From NCBI GenBank assembly GCA_964019425.1, contig OZ025864.1, positions 187,001-251,000 of the forward strand: DNA of 64,000 nucleotides, written 5' to 3'. Below are positions 1-11,476 of the stretch, piece after piece (positions within the stretch are counted from its first letter, which is position 1; each line of letters opens with the position of its first letter). Position numbers and translations under genes: made by a program. The notes below the pieces were generated by a model. It made no database searches and was not told the DNA's origin. It saw only the letters and a list, made by a program, of their open reading frames with translations. The stretch is from Flectonema sp. DT1601. Lineage: Eukaryota; Euglenozoa; Diplonemea; Diplonemida; Diplonemidae.

Positions 1-25
1 ATTGTTTCCTTTTTTTAAATAATAA

Positions 26-63
<38 letters not shown>

Positions 64-448
64 ATCTCCCTGCTATCCTCATATCCCCACAATAATATTA
101 TACCTTTTCATTTTCTCTTTCCTTTTCTGGTCTTTTTTTTTTCTTTTTTTCCTTTTTCATACAACGTTTTTTATTTATATTTTATTTTTTTTTTTTTTTT
201 TCATGTTTGATTATTTCCTCTTCATATTTTTTTTCTATTCTTTCTTTTTTTTTTTTTTTTTTTTTTTCTCTACCTCTCTCTTAATTCTGTTCGTTTCTTT
301 GAAACGAAAATTCATTTGAATATTATTCCTTGGTCAGCAACCATCATTGTCGCCCTTTGGGCCTGTTAAAAAAAAAAAAAAAATAAAAAGAAAGTTTACG
401 TCGGGAATAGGGCAGGAGCCAAAAGCTCCCAGTCCGTTACTTCCCACT
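1..448. repeat. Inter-array spacer, copy 1 (left end cut by window)
   Basis: AT-rich spacer with no gene. It begins inside a motif (attgtttcc followed by a poly-A run) that lies just after the repeat array in the other copies. It continues through T-rich tracts and ends in a conserved leader: a TTTGAAACGAAAATTC motif, a CCCTTTGGGCC segment and a short hairpin GGAGC-CAAAA-GCTCC near 415-430, directly before the 31-bp array. The same parts occur in the same order near 2100-3357, 4950-5432 and 8352-13331, so this is one unit of a long-period repeat. This copy has no transposon at its T/A-rich centre. Confidence 0.85.
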
Positions 449-2098
449 TATCGAAATTCTTGCTCCACACGCAAATTTTGCAAAATTCGTCAGCTCCACA
501 CACAAAGTTTGAAAAACCTGCCAGCTCCACACGCAAAGTTTAAAAAACCTGCTTGCTCCACACACAAAGTTTGAAAAACCTGCCAGCTCCACACACAAAG
601 TTTGAAAAACCTGCCAGCTCCACATGCAAAGTTTCAAAAAGCTGCCAGCTCCACACACAAAGTTTGCAAAATTCGTCAGCTCCACACACAAAGTTTGAAA
701 AACCTGCCAGCTCCACACGCAAAGTTTAAAAAACCTGCTTGCTCCACACACAAAGTTTGAAAAACCTGCCAGCTCCACACACAAAGTTTGAAAAACCTGC
801 CAGCTCCACATGCAAAGTTTCAAAAAGCTGCCAGCTCCACACACAAAGTTTGCAAAATTCGTCAGCTCCACACACAAAGTTTGAAAAACCTGCCAGCTCC
901 ACACACAAAGTTTGAAAAACCTGCCAGCTCCACACACAAAGTTTGAAAAACCTGCCAGCTCCACATGCAAAGTTTCAAAAAGCTGCCAGCTCCACACACA
1001 AAGTTTGCAAAATTCGTCAGCTCCACACACAAAGTTTGAAAAACCTGCCAGTTCCACACAAAGTTTGCAAAACTTGGCAGCTCCACACGCAAAGTTTAAA
1101 AAACCTGCTTGCTCCACACGCAAAGTTTAAAAAACCTGCCAGTTCCACACAAAGTTTGCAAATTTCGTCAGCTCCACACGCAGAGTTTTAAAAACCTGCA
1201 AATTCCACACAAATTTTGCAAAACTTGGCAGCTCCACACGCAAAGTTTCAAAAAACATGCTTGCTCCACACGCAAAGTTTGCAAAATTCGTCAGCTCCAC
1301 ACACAAAGTTTGAAAAACCTGCCAGCTCCACACGCAAAGTTTAAAAAACCTGCCAGTTCCACACAAAGTTTACAAATTTCGTCAGCTCCACACGCAGAGT
1401 TTTAAAAACCTGCAAATTCCACACAAATTTTGCAAAACTTGGCAGCTCCACACGCAAAGTTTCAAAAAACCTGCTTGCTCCACACGCAAAGTTTGCAAAA
1501 TTCGTCAGCTCCACACGAAAAGTTTTAAAAACCTGCAAATTCCACACAGATTTTGCAAAACTTGGCAGCTCCACACGCAAAGTTTCAAAAAACCTGCCAG
1601 CTCCACATGCAAAGTTTCAAAAAGCTGCCAGCTCCACACGCAAAGTTTCAAAAACCTGCTTGCTCCACACGCAAAGTTTGCAAAATTCGTCAGCTCCACA
1701 CACAAAGTTTGAAAAACCTGCCAGCTCCACACGCAAAGTTTAAAAAACCTGCTTGCTCCACACGCAAAGTTTAAAAAACCTGCCAGCTCCACACAAAGTT
1801 TGCAAATTTCGTCAGCTCCACACGCAGAGTTTTAAAACCCTGCAAATTCCACACAAATTTTGCAAAACTTGGCAGCTCCACACGCAAAGTTTCAAAAAAC
1901 CTGCTTGCTCCACACGCAAAGTTTGCAAAATTCGTCAGCTCCACATGCAAAGTTTCAAAAAGCTGCCAGCTCCACACGCAAAGTTTCAAAAACCTGCTTG
2001 CTCCACACGCAAAGTTTGCAAAATTCGTCAGCTCCACACACAAAGTTTGAAAAACCTGCCAGCTCCACACGCAAAGTTTAAAAAACCTGCCAGTTTCA
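449..2098. repeat. 31-bp satellite array, block A
   Basis: Head-to-tail tandem repeat of a 31-bp unit with core GCTCCACACGCAAAGTTT. Units fall into a few classes: one ending in GAAAAACCTGC, one with ACATGCAAAG, one ending in GCAAAATTCGT, and one pair carrying the AAATTCCACACAAATTTTG variant. Because 31 is not a multiple of 3 and the core lacks stops, overlapping open frames of 60-230 codons arise on both strands. They encode periodic 31-residue peptides, break at arbitrary points and have no consistent start, so I treat them as non-coding. The block ends in a CCAGTTTCACCTGATCGAGACG terminus shared with blocks B and C. Confidence 0.97.
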
Positions 2099-2300
2099 CC
2101 TGATCGAGACGCTAAACTGATTGTTTCCTTTTTTTAAATAATAAATAAGAAAAAAAAAAAAAAAAAAAAAAAAAAGAGCATCTCCCTGCTATCCCTCATA
2201 TCCCCACAATAATATTATACCTTTTCATTTTCTCTTTCCTTTTCTGGTCTTTTTTTTTTCTTTTTTTTCCTTTTTCATACAACGTTTTTTATTTATATAT

Positions 2301-3073
2301 ATCATAGATGGAAGTGCCCTCCAAATTTGGAGGGCGCCTGGTGAAAATCAGCCACAAAAATTTGTAGGGCCAAAATAGGGCCATTGTAGGGCCAAAATAG
2401 GGCCAAAATAGGGCGCTGGAGGGCGCGTAGGGCGCTTTTTTAATTAAATTTAATATAATGCCGAGCTCATTTTGACACACCCCTGCCCTCAGCGAGGTCG
2501 AATCGCATCTTATTTGACTTTTCTCCGGTTCGCCCGATCAAATGCGTCTCTGGGATATCAGTTTACTTGCTACCAGTAAACTTCTTTTTTTTCTCACAAG
2601 GTACCGTGAAGACCGGCCTATTAACAGGTTAGCAAGAACGCACTCTCCCTCCTCGAATCCCTCTATATTCGACTTGGTGCATTCTGCGGGCTAATCAGCT
2701 CCTTGTAGATCTGGGATGCATCGTCCACTGAAATGAGTTTCAGCTTCAGGGATTGCAGCAGGCTCCGGAAGCTCTCAAGGAGTAGCCCATTGTTTTTGCC
2801 ATTGTTGACCTCCGGACCATGACCTGGAGGTCTCGGGTTCGAACCCCGTGACACCCTTTTTTCTCTTTTTCGAAAGACTGCCAAGCATGTCAAAATTTTT
2901 TTTTGGCTTCTGCGTCAAAATACTTGTGCGTCAGTGTAAGTCGACGTCAATTTAGCTGTCTTATAGTAATAAAAAAGGTAAAAAAAAGCGCCCTCCAAAA
3001 TAATATTTTTATTAAAAGCGCCCTACAAGCGCCCTACACGCCCTCCAAATTGTAGGGCACTTCCATCTATGAT
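2301..3073. mobile_element. Non-autonomous TIR DNA transposon (773 bp)
   Basis: Seen: inverted termini of about 36 bp (2301-2336 and 3039-3073) starting ATCATAGATGGAAGTGCCCT, with one substitution and one indel. Just inside both ends lie many subterminal copies of GGGCGC / TAGGGC, six to eight per side. The flanks are TATATATA on both sides, so the target duplication length is ambiguous: 2 bp up to 8 bp would all fit. Subterminal motif clusters are typical of several cut-and-paste superfamilies. An 8-bp duplication would suit hAT, but I cannot decide. There is no transposase; the interior holds a tRNA-like B-box motif. It sits in the (TA)n tract of the satellite spacer. Confidence 0.85.
2790..2860 (+). 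other. tRNA-like / SINE-like motif inside the TIR element
   Basis: A GGGTTCGAACCCC motif at about 2834-2846 matches the Pol III B box (tRNA T-arm). It is preceded by a stem CCTCC/GGAGG and followed after about 10 bases by a run of six T, as expected at a Pol III terminator. I could not pair a full 7-bp acceptor stem or a D arm, so this is not a functional tRNA. It may be a remnant of a tRNA-derived SINE carried in the element. The motif is palindromic, so the strand rests on the T run alone. Confidence 0.35.
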
Positions 3074-3357
3074 ATATATATTTTTTTTTTTTTTTTTTTT
3101 TTTTCATGTTTGATTATTTCCTCTTCATTTTTTTTTTCTTTTCTTTTCTTTCTTTTCTTTTTTTTTTCCTCTGCCTCTCTCTTAATTCTGTTCGTTTCTT
3201 TGAAACGAAAATTCATTTGAATATTATTCCTTGGTCAGCAACCATCATTGTCGCCCTTTGGGCCTGTTAAAAAAAAATAAAATAAAAAGAAAGTTTACAT
3301 CGGGAATAGGGCAGGAGCCAAAAGCTCCCAGTCCGTTACTTCCCACTTTATCGAAAT

Positions 3358-4949
3358 TCAAGTTTGCAAATTTCGTCAGCTCCACACGCAGAGTTTTAAA
3401 AACCTGCAAATTCCACACAAATTTTGCAAAACTTGGCAGCTCCACACGCAAAGTTTCAAAAAACCTGCCAGTTCCACACAAAGTTTGCAAATTTCGTCAG
3501 CTCCACACGCAGAGTTTTAAAAACCTGCAAATTCCACACAAATTTTGCAAAACTTGGCAGCTCCACACGCAAAGTTTCAAAAAACCTGCTTGCTCCACAC
3601 GCAAATTTTGCAAAATTCGTCAGCTCCACACACAAAGTTTGAAAAACCTGCCAGCTCCACACACAAAGTTTGAAAAACCTGCCAGCTCCACACACAAAGT
3701 TTGAAAAACCTGCCAGCTCCACATGCAAAGTTTCAAAAAGCTGCCAGCTCCACACACAAAGTTTGCAAAATTCGTCAGCTCCACACACAAAGTTTGAAAA
3801 ACCTGCCAGTTCCACACAAAGTTTGCAAAACTTGGCAGCTCCACACGCAAAGTTTAAAAAACCTGCTTGCTCCACACGCAAAGTTTAAAAAACCTGCCAG
3901 TTCCACACAAAGTTTGCAAATTTCGTCAGCTCCACACGCAGAGTTTTAAAAACCTGCAAATTCCACACAAATTTTGCAAAACTTGGCAGCTCCACACGCA
4001 AAGTTTCAAAAAACATGCTTGCTCCACACGCAAAGTTTGCAAAATTCGTCAGCTCCACACACAAAGTTTGAAAAACCTGCCAGCTCCACACGCAAAGTTT
4101 AAAAAACCTGCCAGTTCCACACAAAGTTTACAAATTTCGTCAGCTCCACACGCAGAGTTTTAAAAACCTGCAAATTCCACACAAATTTTGCAAAACTTGG
4201 CAGCTCCACACGCAAAGTTTCAAAAAACCTGCTTGCTCCACACGCAAAGTTTGCAAAATTCGTCAGCTCCACACGAAAAGTTTTAAAAACCTGCAAATTC
4301 CACACAGATTTTGCAAAACTTGGCAGCTCCACACGCAAAGTTTCAAAAAACCTGCCAGCTCCACATGCAAAGTTTCAAAAAGCTGCCAGCTCCACACGCA
4401 AAGTTTCAAAAACCTGCTTGCTCCACACGCAAAGTTTGCAAAATTCGTCAGCTCCACACACAAAGTTTGAAAAACCTGCCAGCTCCACACGCAAAGTTTA
4501 AAAAACCTGCTTGCTCCACACGCAAAGTTTAAAAAACCTGCCAGCTCCACACAAAGTTTGCAAATTTCGTCAGCTCCACACGCAGAGTTTTAAAACCCTG
4601 CAAATTCCACACAAATTTTGCAAAACTTGGCAGCTCCACACGCAAAGTTTCAAAAAACCTGCTTGCTCCACACGCAAAGTTTGCAAAATTCGTCAGCTCC
4701 ACACGCAAAGTTTTAAAAACCTGCAAATTCCACACAGATTTTGCAAAACTTGGCAGCTCCACACGCAAAGTTTCAAAAAACCTGCCAGCTCCACATGCAA
4801 AGTTTCAAAAAGCTGCCAGCTCCACACGCAAAGTTTCAAAAACCTGCTTGCTCCACACGCAAAGTTTGCAAAATTCGTCAGCTCCACACACAAAGTTTGA
4901 AAAACCTGCCAGCTCCACACGCAAAGTTTAAAAAACCTGCCAGTTTCAC
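3358..4949. repeat. 31-bp satellite array, block B
   Basis: Same 31-bp unit and classes as block A, starting with CAAGTTTGCAAATTTCGTC right after the leader and ending in the shared GATCGAGACG terminus. From about 3620 onward the order of unit variants repeats block A with an offset of 2758 bp, so A and B are recent duplicates of a larger unit (array plus spacer) rather than independent expansions. Confidence 0.97.
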
Positions 4950-5432
4950 CTGATCGAGACGCTAAACTGATTGTTTCCTTTTTTTAAATAATAAATAAGA
5001 AAAAAAAAAAAAAAAAAAAAAAAAAGAGCATCTCCCTGCTATCCCTCATATCCCCACAATAATATTATACCTTTTCATTTTCTCTTTCCTTTTCTGGTCT
5101 TTTTTTTTTCTTTTTTTTCCTTTTTCATACAACGTTTTTTATTTATATATATATATTTTTTTTTTTTTTTTTTTTTTTTCATGTTTGATTATTTCCTCTT
5201 CATTTTTTTTTTCTTTTCTTTTCTTTCTTTTCTTTTTTTTTTCCTCTGCCTCTCTCTTAATTCTGTTCGTTTCTTTGAAACGAAAATTCATTTGAATATT
5301 ATTCCTTGGTCAGCAACCATCATTGTCGCCCTTTGGGCCTGTTAAAAAAAAATAAAATAAAAAGAAAGTTTACATCGGGAATAGGGCAGGAGCCAAAAGC
5401 TCCCAGTCCGTTACTTCCCACTTTATCGAAAT
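4950..5432. repeat. Inter-array spacer, copy 3 (uninterrupted)
   Basis: The only complete spacer with no insertion. It contains the terminus, poly-A run, T-rich tracts, a (AT)6 tract near 5145-5156, poly-T, TTTGAAACGAAAATTC and the leader with the GGAGC/GCTCC hairpin. It serves as the empty-site reference for the transposon insertions in spacer copies 2 and 4. Confidence 0.9.
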
Positions 5433-8351
5433 TCAAGTTTGCAAATTTCGTCAGCTCCACACGCAGAGTTTTAAAAACCTGCAAATTCCACACAAATTTT
5501 GCAAAACTTGGCAGCTCCACACGCAAAGTTTCAAAAAACCTGCCAGTTCCACACAAAGTTTGCAAATTTCGTCAGCTCCACACGCAGAGTTTTAAAAACC
5601 TGCAAATTCCACACAAATTTTGCAAAACTTGGCAGCTCCACACGCAAAGTTTCAAAAAACCTGCTTGCTCCACACGCAAATTTTGCAAAATTCGTCAGCT
5701 CCACACACAAAGTTTGAAAAACCTGCCAGCTCCACACGCAAAGTTTAAAAAACCTGCTTGCTCCACACACAAAGTTTGAAAAACCTGCCAGCTCCACACA
5801 CAAAGTTTGAAAAACCTGCCAGCTCCACATGCAAAGTTTCAAAAAGCTGCCAGCTCCACACACAAAGTTTGCAAAATTCGTCAGCTCCACACACAAAGTT
5901 TGAAAAACCTGCCAGCTCCACACGCAAAGTTTAAAAAACCTGCTTGCTCCACACACAAAGTTTGAAAAACCTGCCAGCTCCACACACAAAGTTTGAAAAA
6001 CCTGCCAGCTCCACATGCAAAGTTTCAAAAAGCTGCCAGCTCCACACACAAAGTTTGCAAAATTCGTCAGCTCCACACACAAAGTTTGAAAAACCTGCCA
6101 GTTCCACACAAAGTTTGCAAATTTCGTCAGCTCCACACGCAGAGTTTTAAAAACCTGCAAATTCCACACAAATTTTGCAAAACTTGGCAGCTCCACACGC
6201 AAAGTTTCAAAAAACCTGCTTGCTCCACACGCAAAGTTTGCAAAATTCGTCAGCTCCACACGCAAAGTTTCAAAAAACCTGCCAGTTCCACACAAAGTTT
6301 GCAAATTTCGTCAGCTCCACACGCAGAGTTTTAAAAACCTGCAAATTCCACACAAATTTTGCAGAACTTGGCAGCTCCACACGCAAAGTTTCAAAAAACC
6401 TGCTTGCTCCACACGCAAAGTTTGCAAAATTCGTCAGCTCCACACGCAAAGTTTCAAAAAACCTGCTTGCTCCACACGCAAAGTTTGCAAAATTCGTCAG
6501 CTCCACACGCAAAGTTTTAAAAACCTGCAAATTCCACACAGATTTTGCAAAACTTGGCAGCTCCACACGCAAAGTTTCAAAAAACCTGCCAGCTCCACAT
6601 GCAAAGTTTCAAAAAGCTGCCAGCTCCACACGCAAAGTTTCAAAAACCTGCTTGCTCCACACGCAAAGTTTGCAAAATTCGTCAGCTCCACACACAAAGT
6701 TTGAAAAACCTGCCAGCTCCACACGCAAAGTTTGCAAAATTCGTCAGCTCCACACGCAAAGTTTTAAAAACCTGCAAATTCCACACAGATTTTGCAAAAC
6801 TTGGCAGCTCCACACGCAAAGTTTCAAAAAACCTGCCAGCTCCACATGCAAAGTTTCAAAAAGCTGCCAGCTCCACACGCAAAGTTTCAAAAACCTGCTT
6901 GCTCCACACGCAAAGTTTGCAAAATTCGTCAGCTCCACACACAAAGTTTAAAAAACCTGCCAGCTCCACACAAAGTTTGCAAATTTCGTCAGCTCCACAC
7001 GCAGAGTTTTAAAAACCTGCAAATTCCACACAAATTTTGCAAAACTTGGCAGCTACACACGCAAAGTTTCAAAAAACCTGCTTGCTCCACACGCAAAGTT
7101 TGCAAAATTCGTCAGCTCCACACGCAAAGTTTTAAAAACCTGCAAATTCCACACAGATTTTGCAAAACTTTGCAGCTCCACACGCAAAGTTTCAAAAAAC
7201 CTGCTTGCTCCACACGCAAAGTTTTAAAAACCTGCAAATTCCACACAGATTTTGCAAAACTTGGCAGCTCCACACGCAAAGTTTCAAAAAACCTGCCAGC
7301 TCCACATGCAAAGTTTCAAAAAGCTGCCAGCTCCACACGCAAAGTTTCAAAAACCTGCTTGCTCCACACGCAAAGTTTGCAAAATTCGTCAGCTCCACAC
7401 ACAAAGTTTGAAAAACCTGCCAGCTCCACACGCAAAGTTTAAAAAACCTGCCAGTTCCACATAAAGTTTGCAAATTTCGTCAGCTCCACACGCAGAGTTT
7501 TAAAAACCTGCAAATTCCACACAAATTTTGCAAAACTTGGCAGTTCCACACGCAAAGTTTCAAAAAACCTGCTTGCTCCACACGCAAAGTTTGCAAAATT
7601 CGTCAGCTCCACACGCAAAGTTTCAAAAAACCTGCTTGCTCCACACGCAAAGTTTGCAAAATTCGTCAGCTCCACACGCAAAGTTTTAAAAACCTGCAAA
7701 TTCCACACAGATTTTGCAAAACTTGGCAGCTCCACACGCAAAGTTTCAAAAAACCTGCCAGCTCCACATGCAAAGTTTCAAAAAGCTGCCAGCTCCACAC
7801 GCAAAGTTTCAAAAACCTGCTTGCTCCACACGCAAAGTTTGCAAAATTCGTCAGCTCCACACACAAAGTTTGAAAAACCTGCCAGCTCCACACGCAAAGT
7901 TTAAAAAACCTGCTTGCTCCACACGCAAAGTTTAAAAAACCTGCCAGCTCCACACAAAGTTTGCAAATTTCGTCAGCTCCACACGCAGAGTTTTAAAAAC
8001 CTGCAAATTCCACACAAATTTTGCAAAACTTGGCAGCTCCACACGCAAAGTTTCAAAAAACCTGCTTGCTCCACACGCAAAGTTTGCAAAATTCGTCAGC
8101 TCCACACGCAAAGTTTTAAAAACCTGCAAATTCCACACAGATTTTGCAAAACTTGGCAGCTCCACACGCAAAGTTTCAAAAAACCTGCCAGCTCCACATG
8201 CAAAGTTTCAAAAAGCTGCCAGCTCCACACGCAAAGTTTCAAAAACCTGCTTGCTCCACACGCAAAGTTTGCAAAATTCGTCAGCTCCACACACAAAGTT
8301 TGAAAAACCTGCCAGCTCCACACGCAAAGTTTAAAAAACCTGCCAGTTTCA
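5433..8351. repeat. 31-bp satellite array, block C
   Basis: Same unit as blocks A and B, about 94 units, ending in the same GATCGAGACG terminus. It is longer than A and B because of additional internal duplications of multi-unit segments, for example the run containing AAATTCCACACAGATTTTG that recurs about every 240-430 bp between 6500 and 8200. Confidence 0.97.
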
Positions 8352-8554
8352 CCTGATCGAGACGCTAAACTGATTGTTTCCTTTTTTTAAATAATAAATA
8401 AGAAAAAAAAAAAAAAAAAAAAAAAAAAGAGCATCTCCCTGCTATCCCTCATATCCCCACAATAATATTATACCTTTTCATTTTCTCTTTCCTTTTCTGG
8501 TCTTTTTTTTTTCTTTTTTTTCCTTTTTCATACAACGTTTTTTATTTATATATA

Positions 8555-11476
8555 TTAGTCATTCCAAAAATAACCGGCCGCGAAAACCAGTTTTGCTTCG
8601 AGCAGCCGTTGGTCAAAAATGCATCCATTTTCGAGATTTTTTTACGAGGTGGAAAGGTTCGGCCCCAATCTCTCATTTTACGCGGTGGGATTATTTTTTT
8701 TTCACTTTTTTTACTGACCGTTGGAACCCGACAGGTGCGTTATGGGTACTAAGAGAATGTCACTGCCGGCACGGAAAAGTTAATCCTGTTGCTGCATTTA
8801 ATTTTTTTCTGGAAAAAAAAGGGAAATGCATCAGAGATTGGCATTTTTTCTCGTAACTACACTTATTATTCCCTTCAGCACCAGCTTAAACTTCTCTCAA
8901 TGAAGTGTCACACGTGCCACGAGATGCCAGCTGAGTATGTCGTCGCGGATTTGCCAGGACCGGTAATGAGGACGCTAGATCGGAGTGGGACAAAAGGCAA
9001 CATCTGCATCGCATGCCTCCGGAAATACAAACACTTCGGGAATACAAGAACCGACAAGGCGTGCTCCTCAGACAACTACAACTGCACCTCGCACACTAAC
9101 GCGAAAAGACGGAATCCGAAGTTCAACAAGCTTCTTGAGCCACCCTGCCGTGACTTCGCGGTAGTCTTGAAATCCCCGGCGTATGCTCCTCTGCGCTCAA
9201 TCTGCAACGCTTGCTACCAGCGAGCAAAAAGGCTGACTAGTGATCCGCATTACGCATCCGTCAGTATCCCTGCAGAGCCGATCAATCCGGAACCGCTCTC
9301 AGATATTTTTGAACGTGTGAAAGAATCAGTTCCTGCAGTCCGTTCTCAGTTTTTGAGACTCTGTCTCACGCTAGGCTACACTGATAGCCAGATTAATGCC
9401 CATGTCAGGGATTCTTCAATGCGTAAGCAGCTACAGAGGCTGGAACAGCACGATCCCTCCCAATCAGTAAAGCAGCGCAGCCAAGACAGAGATATCTGGA
9501 ACTTCTGGATTTCCAATGCACGCCCTGAGTCAAACCGCGTGGTCCTCAGCAAAGACTACATAACCGGCGAGACAAGTAAAGAGACAGTCCTCTATGTAAG
9601 AGAACCATACCTTGCCTTGTGGAGTGCCTTCTGCAGAACTCACGCAGCTATCTCATATGCTCAGTTTTGTGACAAAAGGCCTGCTCATGTCAAATCTTGT
9701 CCGAATAACCCTCGATGCCGTTGCAGGTGGCACATGCAAATTGCACTTATCCTTCCTGCTTATATAAGACTTGTGGGCCTGAGAAGATTTCAGCTAACCC
9801 GCTTGAGTGACCTACCACTCATACTATGTCGAGACCCGTCTTACAACTGCTTCTTTGGCCACTGCAACCAATGCAGGCCGTTGAACTTATTCTATCCCAA
9901 GGCGTTAAAATCCTGTGGATCAAAAATAGTTGAATACCAGACGTTAGGAAACGTTAAAATTGAAAGGGCGCAGGTTATGAGACCTACATATCGCGAGGTT
10001 GCGCTGAAGCAATTTGTAGATGTGTTTCACACAGAGGTCTCGAAGTATTTGAAACACCACCACGCTCATCTTACATGTGTTGCAGCTAGGCAACAATTAA
10101 CTTCTCACATTGGGGAGCACGACTGCGTACTGTACCTCGACTATGCTGCGAAGTATGTGCACGAGGTTTTCGAGCAGCTTCAAACGGACAACTATAATAA
10201 GTCCAAAACTTCGATATTTGTGGCGATGATCGGAACGCGTAAAAATGGCCAACCCTTAAAGTTCACTACGAAGTACTACATCTCACCGGATCTCAGTCAA
10301 CGGCACTTTAATGTAATTACAATACTCGACCATATCGTCCATGAACTTGACGTCTCCCGTATTCACATATTTTCTGATGGCGCTAATCATTTCAAAGAAG
10401 CTCATCTAATTGGGTGGATACTCAGATCCAGTCTAGAGGTTGTCTGGAATTTCTTCCCTACCGGACACGGACACGGCATGTGGGACAGTGAAGGATTTCA
10501 AATAAAACGTTTCGCTACGGAGGTAATGAGAAATACGATGCCATACGACATGGAACATAAGATTCAAGATGCTGCATCGCTTTTGAACTATGCCAAAAAA
10601 CATATGCCACCACCGAACCCGACCTCTAACATACGAAGTCGAGAGTTTCACTACGTGCCGGACATCCAGAAATCCGAGTGTACAACGACAGTTCGTATAA
10701 AGGACATCCGCAGCAGCATATTCTGCTTTAGCTCTCTGGGTCAGAGGGGCACTGTTGGACACCGGCCGTTGTCCTGCTACTGCAAACACTGCATTGTCGG
10801 AAACTTTGAAAATTGCGTTGTACCTGGTGCTGGCTGCTTTGTACCGATTGATGAAGATGATCCAAATGTGGGGGTTGGTGCGAGCCAACTTTCACCTGCT
10901 ACCAACACTGAGAGTGAGTCTATTTCAGAAACAACTGAACTCACCTCAGATTCTGGTGAGTCTTCTACTGGCTCTTACTCTGTTAGTGAATCTAGTTCTA
11001 GTTCCAGTTTCAGCTCGCTGCGTTCAACTAGTTCTATTATCTGTGCAGTGCCGGTAGGAAAACGAAGAAAGCCAGCAGTAAAAGTTGCCAAAAGAGCTAA
11101 GCCTAATCAAAAATAAAAATAGGCTAAGTGTAGTGTAAGATGTACAAGGTACTGTTTTGCTTCGAGCAGCCTTTGTAACTGTTTCAGAGTAAAACATCCG
11201 ACCAGGTACGGCCGGATATAGAACCATATACCGATCTTTCATTTTAGCACCCGGGGCAGCCGATTAGACATCAACAGTTCCATTATTCAAAATTTTCACC
11301 ACACAAAAATGTCACAATTTTTTTGAATTTCAGCTGCATTTTTTTGAATCGCAGCGGGAATGAAATCAGCGGTGCAAAAGCGATTAAAATGGGTATTCGG
11401 TTTTAAGTTTTACTCCCTATTTTCACCCATGAAATACTGGAACCCTAAAATGGACGGTTATTTTTGGAATGACTAA
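8555..11476. mobile_element. Autonomous DDE DNA transposon (2.9 kb), apparently complete
   Basis: Seen: perfect 22-bp terminal inverted repeats (8555-8576 and 11455-11476) beginning TTAGTCATTCC, T/A flanks consistent with a TA-type target duplication, and one uninterrupted transposase gene reading inward from the left end. A 17-bp direct repeat containing GCTTCGAGCAGCC lies near each end (8591-8607 and 11155-11171) and may be a subterminal binding site. The ends resemble mariner-like termini in starting TTAG, but the 738-residue protein is much longer than a mariner transposase, so I leave the superfamily open. Perfect TIRs and an open frame suggest recent insertion. Confidence 0.9.
8900..11116 (+). 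CDS. DDE/D-type transposase with N-terminal zinc-binding region
   Basis: 738 residues from the first in-frame ATG (8900); an upstream open stretch from 8789 lacks an ATG. The N-terminus (residues 1-150) is Cys/His-rich (CHTCHE, CIACLRKY, CNACYQR) and probably binds zinc and DNA. The catalytic core shows acidic residues in the expected order: D414 in VLYLDYAAKY, D493 in IFSDGANHF, and D529/E531 after HGHGMW. The SDG...F and HGxG..D pattern resembles an RNase-H-fold transposase family with SDG and HGKG motifs that I recall from animal genomes; I cannot name its superfamily. The C-terminus is Ser/Glu-rich, then Lys/Arg-rich (GKRRKPAVK), a likely nuclear localisation signal. It lies between 22-bp inverted repeats, which identifies it as the mobilising enzyme. 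Confidence 0.85.
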   Translation: MKCHTCHEMPAEYVVADLPGPVMRTLDRSGTKGNICIACLRKYKHFGNTRTDKACSSDNYNCTSHTNAKRRNPKFNKLLEPPCRDFAVVLKSPAYAPLRSICNACYQRAKRLTSDPHYASVSIPAEPINPEPLSDIFERVKESVPAVRSQFLRLCLTLGYTDSQINAHVRDSSMRKQLQRLEQHDPSQSVKQRSQDRDIWNFWISNARPESNRVVLSKDYITGETSKETVLYVREPYLALWSAFCRTHAAISYAQFCDKRPAHVKSCPNNPRCRCRWHMQIALILPAYIRLVGLRRFQLTRLSDLPLILCRDPSYNCFFGHCNQCRPLNLFYPKALKSCGSKIVEYQTLGNVKIERAQVMRPTYREVALKQFVDVFHTEVSKYLKHHHAHLTCVAARQQLTSHIGEHDCVLYLDYAAKYVHEVFEQLQTDNYNKSKTSIFVAMIGTRKNGQPLKFTTKYYISPDLSQRHFNVITILDHIVHELDVSRIHIFSDGANHFKEAHLIGWILRSSLEVVWNFFPTGHGHGMWDSEGFQIKRFATEVMRNTMPYDMEHKIQDAASLLNYAKKHMPPPNPTSNIRSREFHYVPDIQKSECTTTVRIKDIRSSIFCFSSLGQRGTVGHRPLSCYCKHCIVGNFENCVVPGAGCFVPIDEDDPNVGVGASQLSPATNTESESISETTELTSDSGESSTGSYSVSESSSSSSFSSLRSTSSIICAVPVGKRRKPAVKVAKRAKPNQK

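Larger units (their letters stand above)
2099..3357. repeat. Inter-array spacer, copy 2, split by a transposon
   Basis: Same spacer as in the other copies: the GATCGAGACGCTAAACTG terminus, a poly-A tract, a GAGCATCTCCCTG segment, T-rich stretches, then the leader before the next array. A 773-bp inverted-repeat element (2301-3073) interrupts it at the central (TA)n tract. Against the uninterrupted spacer at 4950-5432 the flanks match closely, which marks the element as an insertion. Confidence 0.88.

Noticed and set aside
2790-2860. A functional tRNA gene in the small TIR element
   Set aside because: Only the B box and one stem can be drawn; no acceptor stem or D arm pairs.
449-8351. CRISPR-like array (regular repeats of about 31 bp)
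   Set aside because: There are no unique spacers between repeats; units abut directly, and the context is eukaryotic.
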